Source: Bacteriovoracaceae bacterium (GTDB lineage Bacteria; Bdellovibrionota; UBA1018). Taken from it: 64,000 nt of DNA. The notes under the pieces are model-generated. The model was not told the origin of the DNA. It did not search any database and saw nothing but the letters and a program-made list of their open reading frames with translations. Positions 25,451 through 33,552 of the stretch are shown piece after piece. The stretch lies in NCBI GenBank assembly GCA_947447665.1, contig CANFJX010000002.1:124001-188000 (forward strand), in the 5' to 3' direction. Numbering within the stretch: the first letter of the stretch is position 1; each line of letters opens with the position of its first letter. The translations under genes were made by a program, and so were the position numbers.

Positions 25451-26205
25451 TAACACGACTCGGCGTAAATATTGATCATGTGGCCACGCTTCGTCAGCTG
25501 AGGGGTACGCCTTATCCTTCGATCATCGAGGCTGCTCGACTGGCTGAAGCGGGCGGAGCGGAACAAATCACGGTTCATCTCCGGGAGGACCGCAGACATA
25601 TTCAAGATCAAGACGTTCGAGACTTGAAGAAGAATCTTCGAGTTGCACTGAATCTCGAGATGGCCGTGACTCCAGAGATGGTGCGGTTTGCCTCGCGACT
25701 TCGGCCTGACTGGATTTGCCTCGTGCCTGAGAAGCGGCGTGAACTCACCACCGAGGGTGGGTTGGATCTTGCGAGAAATAAAAAGGCGACGAGTGCTGCG
25801 ATTAAAGCACTGAAGAAAAAAGCGATCAAAGTCAGTTGTTTCATTGAACCCTCCATCGAGGCCGTTGAGCTCAGTCATGAACTCGGAGCTGACGCCGTTG
25901 AGCTTCATACCGGGCAATATTGCCTTGCCGCCCAGGGTGCAATGGGAGCTCGGTCCGGTTCGCGCAGGAAAAGTGAACTCCTGCGAATTCAGAGGGCAGG
26001 ACTCAGAGCAAGTGAGTTGGGATTAAATGTCCACGCCGGACATGGGTTTGACTACGAAAATATTCAAGAAGTCGTGGTCCTTAAGGATTCTCAAGGCCTG
26101 TCTTTGATTAAGGAATATAATATCGGACACTCAATCGTGTGTCGTGCTGTAATTGTGGGATTGGAAAAAGCGGTCGCTGAGATGCGGGCGCTGATTCAGG
26201 GTTGA
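25447..26205 (+). CDS. pdxJ: Pyridoxine 5'-phosphate synthase
   Basis: Condenses 1-deoxyxylulose 5-phosphate with 3-amino-2-oxopropyl phosphate to form pyridoxine 5'-phosphate (vitamin B6). TIM-barrel signature LGVNIDHVATLRQLRGT at the N-terminus, EQITVHLREDRRHIQDQDV, ALNLEMAVTPEM, SCFIEPSIEAVE and NVHAGHGFDYEN are all present. 252 residues. ATGA overlap with glmM, so it ends the ftsH-cdaA-cdaR-glmM-pdxJ run. PLP made here supports IscS, encoded 3.5 kb away. Confidence 0.95.
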   Translation: MITRLGVNIDHVATLRQLRGTPYPSIIEAARLAEAGGAEQITVHLREDRRHIQDQDVRDLKKNLRVALNLEMAVTPEMVRFASRLRPDWICLVPEKRRELTTEGGLDLARNKKATSAAIKALKKKAIKVSCFIEPSIEAVELSHELGADAVELHTGQYCLAAQGAMGARSGSRRKSELLRIQRAGLRASELGLNVHAGHGFDYENIQEVVVLKDSQGLSLIKEYNIGHSIVCRAVIVGLEKAVAEMRALIQG

Positions 26206-26215
26206 TTCGAGTTGA

Positions 26216-26725
26216 TCAACTCAATAGAATTTGAATATCTCGCAAACTCTGAGCTTTTGATTCATTCTCGCCCGAGCTGTGAACCAAAGCTACCCGAAAA
26301 ATCCGTCCCGATTTGAGGACCTGCGCCTCAAACTTAGGCCAGGATGAGAGCCACTCCGTAATGACGATGAGATCTCGGTCCCAGAAGTAGGAGGGGATGC
26401 CCGCATCGTCGATTTCGAGTTCAGATCTGAGGCGATAAAAGTCCATATGAACGATTGAGCCCTTGGGGGAGTCGTATTCATGGGCAATGGCGAAAGTCGG
26501 ACTTCCTTCGGGGGGCTGATCAAGCCCTAGCCCTGAGAGAAGAGCACGCGCGAAGGTGGTTTTACCAACACCCATGGGGCCTTCAAGTAGGACTCGGTCC
26601 TTTGGTCTGAGTTCGCGAGCGAGATCCAAAGCGATTTGGACCATTCGATCTTCAGAGCAATGGGATTCGGCTTTCCAAGGGGATGCTAAGTTCTGCTGAT
26701 TTAAGGTCTTTGAATGCATTTCCAA
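26216..26725 (-). CDS. tsaE: tRNA threonylcarbamoyladenosine synthesis ATPase TsaE
   Basis: P-loop ATPase that partners TsaB/TsaD in t6A37 formation. Walker A is LLEGPMGVGKTTFARALL, followed by the family SPTFAIAHEY, VHMDFYRL and VITEWLSSW segments. 169 residues, normal size. The start at 26725 overlaps the end of nnrDE by 74 bp; ATG 26644 would remove part of the family N-terminal helix, so the longer form is kept. MtaB, which thiolates t6A37, and TcdA, which cyclises t6A, are also encoded in this window. Confidence 0.93.
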   Translation of the reverse strand: MEMHSKTLNQQNLASPWKAESHCSEDRMVQIALDLARELRPKDRVLLEGPMGVGKTTFARALLSGLGLDQPPEGSPTFAIAHEYDSPKGSIVHMDFYRLRSELEIDDAGIPSYFWDRDLIVITEWLSSWPKFEAQVLKSGRIFRVALVHSSGENESKAQSLRDIQILLS

Positions 26726-28247
26726 TATTCTCAGTAATATCCGGGGCAGTCATACTTCGATGACCGTAAGTTCGTGCTGCAAAATCGCCGGCTAGGCTGT
26801 GGAGATAGACACTCAGCAAAGTGGCTTGAAACGGCTCCATTTTTTGTCCCAATAGTCCGCCGATCATTCCTGCTAAAACATCACCGCTGCCAGCGGTAGC
26901 CATTCCGTCATTCGGGTAATGATTCAAGTACAGTTGATCCTCAGGCGAGCAAATCAAAGTTGCAGCGCCCTTCAGGAGCACGGTCGAGTGGGTCATCGAG
27001 ACGGCCCGCCGAATGGCTTGGATCGGGTTCTCCAACACAGTCTCTTTGTCCGTATCTAAAAGCCGTGCCATCTCACCGGGATGGGGCGTAAGAACGGTCG
27101 GTGCTCTCCTGTTGATTAGGTGAGAGTGGAGCTTATGATCCCCAATTAAATTCAAGGCGTCCGCATCAATAATGATCGGTCCTGGATAGGTGGCTAGAAG
27201 CTCTTCGAGCAGGTGCTTTCCCTCAGGTCGCAGACCGAGCCCAGGACCAATGACCACGCTTGAGTAGAGCGGAAGGGTTTCTTTATAGCCCTCATACTCT
27301 TCTCCCTCAAGATGGAGCGGGACCGCCATCGTTTCATTCGGGATTTTGTTGAGAAGGGTTTCGAAACAATCCCGCCAGGTGGCGACGGTAACGAGGCCCG
27401 TTCCCATTTTTTGGCAGGCCCGCGCAGCCATTGCAATCGCCCCAATCCTTCCTGGACTGCCACCAATCAGAAGGGTATGCCCAAAAGAGTTTTTATGGCC
27501 GTACCGATCACGCTCCTTAAGGAGAGCGCTCATGGGGTTTTTCATGAGCAGAAATTTGTCGCCCTCTTTTCTAAATCGAGGAGGAAGGGAGATATCCACG
27601 TTGAGGAGGTCTCCTCGTCGGGCTGCTCCGGGAGGAAGAAAATGACCGAGCTTTGGAAACCCAAAGGAGATGGTGAAGGTAGCTAGAATGGAGTTACCGA
27701 GAATGGCTCCCGTATCACCGCTGACACCTGTGGGAATATCCAGTGCAATCACTTCATGACAGTTCAGCGAGTTAATCGTCTCTACGACGTCGTAAAACAA
27801 ACCCTCGAGCGGAGATTTTAGACCAGTTCCCAAAATCCCATCTACAATCGTGAAGGGTCCAGGAGAGCTTTGAAAAAACTGTTGGAGATCCGAGATCGCC
27901 TCGAGATGAGTCAGTTTTGCCTTCATTTTACGAAGGATTTCAAAATTCTTGAGAGCGGCGCCTCGATAGCCAGCTTCCTCTTGGAAGTGAAAGACTCGGA
28001 CCTTTCGCTCTAGGCAGAGAAGTCTACGAGCCACTACAAAAGCATCCCCTGCGTTGTTGCCTTTGCCTGCAAAAACCAGGATTTCGGTGTTTCGGCCAGC
28101 GTTGGGAAATTTTTCTAAAAGGATTTGGGCCCCAGCCCGCCCTGCATTCTCCATAAGAATCGATGCCTCGATTCCATACTCATTTTCAGCGATTGAATCC
28201 AGTTGTCTCATTTCTGCGCTGGAGCAGATTCTCATCGGTGTCAACAT
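26652..28247 (-). CDS. nnrD: Bifunctional NAD(P)H-hydrate epimerase / ADP-dependent dehydratase
   Basis: Repairs hydrated NADH and NADPH. N-terminal epimerase (YjeF_N) domain: MRQLDSIAENEYGIEASILMENAG, FAGKGNNAGDAFVVAR, VIALDIPTGVSGDTG. C-terminal ribokinase-like dehydratase: LLIGGSPGRIGAIAMAAR, VIGPGLGL, TVLTPHPGEMARLL, NDGMATAGSGDVLAGMIGGLL. The ORF track opens at 28421, but the family starts near MLTPMRICSSAEM, so ATG 28247 is chosen; the extra upstream residues overlap the preceding gene's end. The coupled tsaE downstream matches the E. coli yjeF-tsaE pairing. Confidence 0.94.
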   Translation of the reverse strand: MLTPMRICSSAEMRQLDSIAENEYGIEASILMENAGRAGAQILLEKFPNAGRNTEILVFAGKGNNAGDAFVVARRLLCLERKVRVFHFQEEAGYRGAALKNFEILRKMKAKLTHLEAISDLQQFFQSSPGPFTIVDGILGTGLKSPLEGLFYDVVETINSLNCHEVIALDIPTGVSGDTGAILGNSILATFTISFGFPKLGHFLPPGAARRGDLLNVDISLPPRFRKEGDKFLLMKNPMSALLKERDRYGHKNSFGHTLLIGGSPGRIGAIAMAARACQKMGTGLVTVATWRDCFETLLNKIPNETMAVPLHLEGEEYEGYKETLPLYSSVVIGPGLGLRPEGKHLLEELLATYPGPIIIDADALNLIGDHKLHSHLINRRAPTVLTPHPGEMARLLDTDKETVLENPIQAIRRAVSMTHSTVLLKGAATLICSPEDQLYLNHYPNDGMATAGSGDVLAGMIGGLLGQKMEPFQATLLSVYLHSLAGDFAARTYGHRSMTAPDITENIGNAFKDLKSAELSIPLESRIPLL

Positions 28248-28291
28248 AGCTCTAATTTGATCACAAGCCGGCCTATTTTGGCAATGCGGAA

Positions 28292-29035
28292 TTAAGCCTT
28301 GAGCGGAGTATTCAAAAGGGAAAGTTGGCTTTTTAAGTCCAATAGAATGGTTTTTTTTGAAACGATGGCCACGATTCCTCGGCACGACTGGATGGGTCCT
28401 ACTCGGACCAGGTAGATCCACTCGTCAGAGCCCACTCCGAAAGCGGATCGAAGTACATTTCTCGCGCTCGTTTGGACGGTCTGGGTCCCAGGGGGCGAGA
28501 GCTCGACGTAGCCGACTTGCTGAATGCCGGTCCAGACCTCAGGTGTGATGCTTGAATTCCAGTTCAGTCCAGTCCAGAGATCCTTTTTGTTTCCAGGGTT
28601 GAGGGTTGCCGAGCTTTTGAGTGTTGGCTGACTCTGGGTTTGGGATGGAGCCAGGGACAAGAAAAGAGCACTCGTGGCCCCTTTTTCTAAGAGCGCGAGC
28701 AGGGCTTGGGCCATTGGGTCGTGGCTGTGCGTCAGAGTCGAACGATCCCAAATGGTCAGTGGAGAGGGCGTTGAGGCTCCTCTCCTTACTTTGGGCTGAA
28801 TCTGGGTGTGCAGTTCAATAGGAGCGGTTGAACGGGTAGACAAGGCGTCTGGACGGGGAGTTGACGCTGGCTTGTGACTCTGCTTTTCTTTTTGGGTGGG
28901 TTTTTGAAGGCCAAGTTTTTTGCGGTCGAGCAAGCGAGTGATGCTGGGAATGCTGATATCTCCCTCGGTTTTGCCGTCGATCGTGAAGTGTGCTGTTCCG
29001 CCGTCTTCTGTGGGTTTCCCGCTTTTGACAGACAT
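28292..29035 (-). CDS. Hypothetical protein
   Basis: 247 residues, not recognised. The first 100 residues are polar, Lys/Pro/Ser-rich and probably disordered. The rest (WDRSTLTHSHDPMAQALLALLEKGATSALFLSL onward) alternates helices and strands and contains several Trp residues, suggesting a compact domain, possibly a Roadblock- or GAF-like fold, but I cannot assign it. No signal peptide. AAAGGA lies six bases upstream of the ATG. It is the first gene of a minus-strand run with nnrD and tsaE, 44 bases apart. Confidence 0.6.
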   Translation of the reverse strand: MSVKSGKPTEDGGTAHFTIDGKTEGDISIPSITRLLDRKKLGLQKPTQKEKQSHKPASTPRPDALSTRSTAPIELHTQIQPKVRRGASTPSPLTIWDRSTLTHSHDPMAQALLALLEKGATSALFLSLAPSQTQSQPTLKSSATLNPGNKKDLWTGLNWNSSITPEVWTGIQQVGYVELSPPGTQTVQTSARNVLRSAFGVGSDEWIYLVRVGPIQSCRGIVAIVSKKTILLDLKSQLSLLNTPLKA

Positions 29036-29249
29036 CTCTGATCCTTTCCTCGATACAAGGTGAGAAGCGCTTTGGGCGAAATGCTCAAAAAGCCTTTGTG
29101 ATCTTGCATAGATAAGTTTAGTGTTTGGCTGGAGTCTTTGTCAAAGCGATACCGAAAATCACCGAAAGCGGGGGTTTTAGTAGTTGACGCGTACGATATG
29201 ACATGGTAGCAATAATGAGATTTCTTGAGAGGAAAAGGGAGAAAAACAA

Positions 29250-29768
29250 ATGCGCTTAACTTCAAAGGGACGCTACGCGGTCCGAGCAATTTTAGATTTA
29301 ACATTTAACTCCAACGGTCGTCCGGTTCGACTTCAGGAGATTTCAGAGCGACAAAAAATTTCTCTTCATTATCTTGAGCAACTCTTTCGGCGTCTTCGAA
29401 AAGGGTCTGTTGTGAAAAGTGTTCGTGGCCCAGGCGGTGGATACGTTCTTTCTAAGGGAATGGATGAAATTTCGGTTAAAGATGTCCTGGTCAGCGTGGG
29501 TGAAAACATCAATCCAGCTCGGGATTTGATCGGCTCTGCTGATATCAAGAGCGATACGGTCGAATTCGTTTTGACTAAAACTTATTTTGAAAATCTTGGC
29601 TTGATCATGCAAGAGTACCTGAGCACCACGTCTGTGGGTGACTTGATTCGTAAAGCTCGGGGCACACAAGAGCTGCCCAAAACAGCGGGAAGTTTGCTGG
29701 ATTTAGGCAACTTCCCAATCCTGGAAGCTGAGTCATTGGATGTCAACAAAGGCCGCGATTTATCTTGA
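29250..29768 (+). CDS. Rrf2-family transcriptional regulator lacking Fe-S cysteines
   Basis: 172 residues. The winged HTH is very close to IscR: RLTSKGRYAVRAILDL, ISERQKISLHYLEQLFRRLRK, SVRGPGGGYVLSK. IscR and most Fe-S Rrf2 proteins carry three cysteines about residues 90-105; here that segment reads ENINPARDLIGSADIKSD and the whole protein contains no cysteine. It cannot bind an Fe-S cluster the IscR way and may act as an apo-type regulator of the operon. Shine-Dalgarno AAGGGAG is present. Its 3' end overlaps iscS by 29 bp. Confidence 0.88.
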   Translation: MRLTSKGRYAVRAILDLTFNSNGRPVRLQEISERQKISLHYLEQLFRRLRKGSVVKSVRGPGGGYVLSKGMDEISVKDVLVSVGENINPARDLIGSADIKSDTVEFVLTKTYFENLGLIMQEYLSTTSVGDLIRKARGTQELPKTAGSLLDLGNFPILEAESLDVNKGRDLS

Positions 29769-30951
29769 TGCAAACGCAGGTTCACCTCTCAAGCTAGCTG
29801 CTCGTGAGGCACTTTTCGACCTGCTTTCAGATGGAGACAATCAGCGCCTCCCGCGTCTGCTTGTTTCTAACTCAAATCCATCCAGCATTCATTCTCACGG
29901 ACGGTGCGCTAAGCGCGCCTTCGACCGCGCAAAAGATCAGATCGCTCATTCATTAGGGCCGTCAATTGATCCCGATCACCTCGTTTTCACCTCCTCCGGC
30001 ACAGAGGCGAATCAATGGGCCGTTCGGTCTGTGCTTGAAGCAGAGCTCAAATCTGGCAAAAAACCCCATTGGATTACTACATCAGTCGAGCATGACTCCA
30101 ATCGTAATCTCTTAGATTGGGTGAGGGCCCAAGGCGGAATGGTCAGCGAACTGCCTGTGGACTCCGAGGGGCTCGTTCGACTCGAGGGATTAGATGAGAT
30201 TTTTTCAAATCAAGCTTCGCTGTTGAGTGCTATCTGGGTCAATAATGAGACCGGTGTCATCACTCAGCTGTCGGACCTGTCGGCTCTGGCTCGTCGGTAT
30301 TCGATTCCTATTCACGTCGATGCCGCGCAGGCTTGGGGTAAGATTCCGGTCGATCTAGCGAGCCTTCAGGCTCAGTATGTGAGCTTTTCTGGGCATAAAA
30401 TCGGCGGACTCGCAGGAACAGGTGTGCTTTGGGTCAGTCGAGATCAGGCTATTTCCCCCATGATTTTGGGTAAGCAAGAAAAGGGACGTCGGGGCGGCAC
30501 AGAGAATACCCTCGGTGTGATTGCGTTAGGAGCCGCTGCTCATGGCCTAGACCCCGTGGGATGGTCCAGTCGAGTTCAGCCGCTCCGTGATCACCTCGAA
30601 CGAGAGATTTCTAGAAGGGTTCCCGGTACCGTGGTGAATGGGGTCGGGGCAGGCCGCGTAGCGAACACCCTTAATTTGAACTTCGAAGGGGTGGATCGTG
30701 CTGGATTGGTGATGGCACTTGATCTGGCAGGGTTTTCCGTCAGTGCGGGATCTGCCTGTTCTAGTGGAGTTTCAGAACCGTCTCATGTATTACGGGCCAT
30801 GGGAAAAACAGAGGGCCAAGCGAAAGCAGCCATTCGAATCTCGCTCGTAGACGAGATGCCTGGGTCAGAGTTTGAGGGCTTTCCCGAGAATCTCGTTCAT
30901 GCGCTCGATCGAGCTGTGCGAAGAATGAGAACGACTGTGGGCTTCGATTAA
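29740..30951 (+). CDS. iscS: Cysteine desulfurase (IscS/NifS)
   Basis: PLP enzyme that takes sulfur from cysteine for Fe-S clusters and thiolated tRNA. Motifs: IYLDANAGSPL, FTSSGTEANQWAV, SVEHDSNRN, VNNETGV, HVDAAQAWGKIPVDL, SFSGHKIGGLAGTGVLWV (PLP lysine in SGHK), RRGGTENTLG and the active-site cysteine loop SAGSACSSG. An insertion (SDGDNQRLPRLLVSNSNPSSIHSHG) is near the N-terminus. It overlaps the upstream regulator and is followed by mnmA, so one product of its sulfur is probably s2U34 in tRNA. Confidence 0.94.
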   Translation: MSTKAAIYLDANAGSPLKLAAREALFDLLSDGDNQRLPRLLVSNSNPSSIHSHGRCAKRAFDRAKDQIAHSLGPSIDPDHLVFTSSGTEANQWAVRSVLEAELKSGKKPHWITTSVEHDSNRNLLDWVRAQGGMVSELPVDSEGLVRLEGLDEIFSNQASLLSAIWVNNETGVITQLSDLSALARRYSIPIHVDAAQAWGKIPVDLASLQAQYVSFSGHKIGGLAGTGVLWVSRDQAISPMILGKQEKGRRGGTENTLGVIALGAAAHGLDPVGWSSRVQPLRDHLEREISRRVPGTVVNGVGAGRVANTLNLNFEGVDRAGLVMALDLAGFSVSAGSACSSGVSEPSHVLRAMGKTEGQAKAAIRISLVDEMPGSEFEGFPENLVHALDRAVRRMRTTVGFD

Positions 30952-30964
30952 TAAGGAAGTGAAC

Positions 30965-32107
30965 GTGAGCACGTCTGAAGAAAAAAAACGAGTTTTAGTA
31001 GGAATGAGCGGAGGCGTGAACAGTTCTGTGGCCGCTGTTTTACTGAAAAATCAGGGCTACGACGTGATCGGGTGTCATCTCCAGCTCTGGAGTCCTGGCC
31101 AATCGGATTCAGATCGTTTTCGTGGGCGTTGTTGCTCTGGGGTTGATTCGGACGCGCCCAGGCGGGTTTGCGATCATCTGAGGATTCCCTATTGCGAGAT
31201 GAGTGTTCAAGATGCATTTCAAGATAAAGTTGTAGATTATTTTGTGAGTGAATCCCTCCAAAGTCGCTCTCCTAATCCCTGCATTCAGTGTAATGCGGAG
31301 ATTAAATTCAGGTATTTAATCCAAAAAGCTGACGAATTGTCATGTGACATGATTGCGACTGGTCACTACGCTCAAGTCGTCCAGGACTCAAAAGTCGGTT
31401 CGGCGTACCTAAAAAAGGCAGTCGATCCAGCCAAGGATCAGTCTTATTTTCTTTTTAGTGTGCCTCAAAAAGTATTACTTCGTACGATCATGCCCATCGG
31501 TAGTTTGCCGAAAGTCATGGTGAGAAAATTAGCCGAAGGGTTTGGCCTAACCGCTGTGAGTGAGGCTGAGAGCCAGGAAGTTTGTTTGATGGCCGAAGAA
31601 GGGCACAAGGAGTTGATTGAAAAGCGATCGCCCCCCTCGCTTCGTTCGGCGGGAATCATTCGGACCCTAGATGGAAATATTATTGGAGAACATAATGGGC
31701 TTCACCACTATCGGATGGGGCAATCGAGAGGGCTGAATTTAAAGCAAAAAGAGCACCAAGGCTTCTTTGTTTTAGGTTTTGAGGCAAAAACTCAAACACT
31801 GGTTGTCGGCCCGGAGCATCATCTCGATCATCAGGACTTGGCTGTCAGTCATGTGAACTGGATTCGTCCAGTCAATGAGCTCAGAACTCTGAGTTGCAAG
31901 GCCAGACTTCGCTCTGGGCAAGAGGAAATCCCGTGTCATGTGACTTGCTTTGAAAATGCCTGGGTACAAGTTCGATTCAATACGCCTCAGCGAGTCATCG
32001 CTGCCGGTCAGGCCATTGTTTTCTATGATGGCGATGAGATCCTGGGGGGTGGGGTCATTGAATCTCCGCTTGATTCCTTAGGCTATGCCGAGGGGTTAAA
32101 GGTATGA
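30965..32107 (+). CDS. mnmA: tRNA 2-thiouridylase MnmA with an altered PP-loop
   Basis: Thiolates U34 of Lys, Glu and Gln tRNAs using sulfur relayed from IscS. The PP-loop reads GMSGGVNSSVAAVLL, with Asn where MnmA normally has Asp (SGGVDS). Catalytic cysteines are retained in SPNPCIQCNAEIKF and ESQEVCLMAEEG, and the ATGHYA, DQSYFLF and HHYRMGQSRGL segments fit the family. GTG 30965 is chosen over the track's GTG 30959 because AGGA lies at proper spacing before it. Stop overlaps mtaB by four bases. Confidence 0.92.
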   Translation: MSTSEEKKRVLVGMSGGVNSSVAAVLLKNQGYDVIGCHLQLWSPGQSDSDRFRGRCCSGVDSDAPRRVCDHLRIPYCEMSVQDAFQDKVVDYFVSESLQSRSPNPCIQCNAEIKFRYLIQKADELSCDMIATGHYAQVVQDSKVGSAYLKKAVDPAKDQSYFLFSVPQKVLLRTIMPIGSLPKVMVRKLAEGFGLTAVSEAESQEVCLMAEEGHKELIEKRSPPSLRSAGIIRTLDGNIIGEHNGLHHYRMGQSRGLNLKQKEHQGFFVLGFEAKTQTLVVGPEHHLDHQDLAVSHVNWIRPVNELRTLSCKARLRSGQEEIPCHVTCFENAWVQVRFNTPQRVIAAGQAIVFYDGDEILGGGVIESPLDSLGYAEGLKV

Positions 32108-33549
32108 GCTCTTACGTAGTCAAAACACTCGGCTGTAAGGCCAATCTTTACGACAGTCAGGTAATTGAGAAGGCCCTCCAAGAAAAAGGGTGGATGCCTT
32201 CGAACTCCGGATCTGCAGGGGATTCTCCCGTTGATCTCTGCATCATCAATAGTTGCACCGTGACGGACGAGGCTGATCGTCAGACCAAAAAATGGGCTGC
32301 TCGAATGGCAAAGGAGCACCCGCAAGCGAAGGTGCTGGTCACTGGATGTGGAGCTGAGGTAGATCCCGAAGGGATGGCTCAGGCTCCTGGTGTCCACTGG
32401 GTGGTGGGCAATCAAAATAAGGATCGAATGGTCGAATTAGTGATAGATTCAGCATCTCAGTTAAGTTCGGATATCCTTAAGCAATCTATTCTTGGTACTA
32501 CAAAAACATATAAGGAACTTCTATCAAAACACCCGATCGACCGCGAATGGCCCGCGATCGTTGACTCCTTTCAGGCTCCTCCGGTTCATCTGGAAGGCCA
32601 CTCGGACAAAACACGCGCGTTTTTAAAAATTCAGGAAGGGTGTGACTCTTTTTGTACTTATTGTATTATTCCGTATGGGCGGGGGCCGAGCCGCAGTTTT
32701 TCGATTCAAGAGGCACTCACTCAGGTGAACAGCTTAGTGGAGCAGGGGATTCGTGAGATTGTGCTCACTGGAACTAATATCGGGGATTATGGCTCAGATT
32801 GGGGGGGCGGACCAAAGCTAGCTGAATTAATTCATTCAATTTTGGAGCAGACTTCTCTGGAGCGATTGAGAGTGAGCTCTTTGGACCCCACCGAAATTAC
32901 CCCCGAAATTTTTGAGTTAATGCAGACTTCTTCGCGATTTTGCCCTCACTTTCATGTCTCCTTGCAGAGTCCGAGTTCAAAAATTTTGCGGCTCATGAAG
33001 CGACGCTACGGGTACGAAGAGGTTAAGGAGTGTTTAGAAAAAATCGCAGCGCTTTCTCATTCTCTTCCCGGTCACGGAGTCTCGGGCGGAATTTTTGTTG
33101 GGATGGACCTGATCACTGGCTTTCCTGGTGAGACTGAAGAAGAGTTTCAGTGGACTGTAGACGCTTTGTCAGGACTTCCCTGGACTCGACTTCATGTTTT
33201 TCCTTATAGCGAGCGAAAGGGAACTCCGGCCACCCGGCTTCCGGGTTCGGTTCCGAAGCACATTCGAGTGGCTCGGACTCGACTTTTAAATCATCTGAGC
33301 ATGGAGCGGCTCCAGGGCCACTATCGGGGTATTCTACAAAAGGTCACAAGCGGTCTGACGCCTTTAAGTTCCGTGCTCATGGAAAAAGTAGGTGAGGGAC
33401 GGTGGCAAGCTGGGTTTACTCCCAATTACCTTCGAGTTTTACTGCCTTCCGCACAGGCGGTTAGAAATGAACTGGTCTCCGTAATGCCACGAGAGATCAT
33501 GATCGACTCAAACGGAAATGACGTCGCTCTTATTTCCGAGTTGGCCTAA
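32104..33549 (+). CDS. mtaB: t6A37 methylthiotransferase MtaB
   Basis: Radical SAM methylthiotransferase predicted to make ms2t6A37 in tRNA. The N-terminal UPF0004 domain has its three cluster cysteines: KTLGCKAN, INSCTVTDEADRQ, VLVTGCGAE. The radical SAM motif is CDSFCTYCIIPYGRGPSRS. Later, LTGTNIGDYG and HVSLQSPSSKILRLMKRRYG are family segments. It has a modest C-terminal TRAM-like region. 481 residues, slightly longer than usual because of an insertion around residues 115-160. ATGA overlap with mnmA. Confidence 0.92.
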   Translation: MSSYVVKTLGCKANLYDSQVIEKALQEKGWMPSNSGSAGDSPVDLCIINSCTVTDEADRQTKKWAARMAKEHPQAKVLVTGCGAEVDPEGMAQAPGVHWVVGNQNKDRMVELVIDSASQLSSDILKQSILGTTKTYKELLSKHPIDREWPAIVDSFQAPPVHLEGHSDKTRAFLKIQEGCDSFCTYCIIPYGRGPSRSFSIQEALTQVNSLVEQGIREIVLTGTNIGDYGSDWGGGPKLAELIHSILEQTSLERLRVSSLDPTEITPEIFELMQTSSRFCPHFHVSLQSPSSKILRLMKRRYGYEEVKECLEKIAALSHSLPGHGVSGGIFVGMDLITGFPGETEEEFQWTVDALSGLPWTRLHVFPYSERKGTPATRLPGSVPKHIRVARTRLLNHLSMERLQGHYRGILQKVTSGLTPLSSVLMEKVGEGRWQAGFTPNYLRVLLPSAQAVRNELVSVMPREIMIDSNGNDVALISELA

Positions 33550-33552
33550 TTA

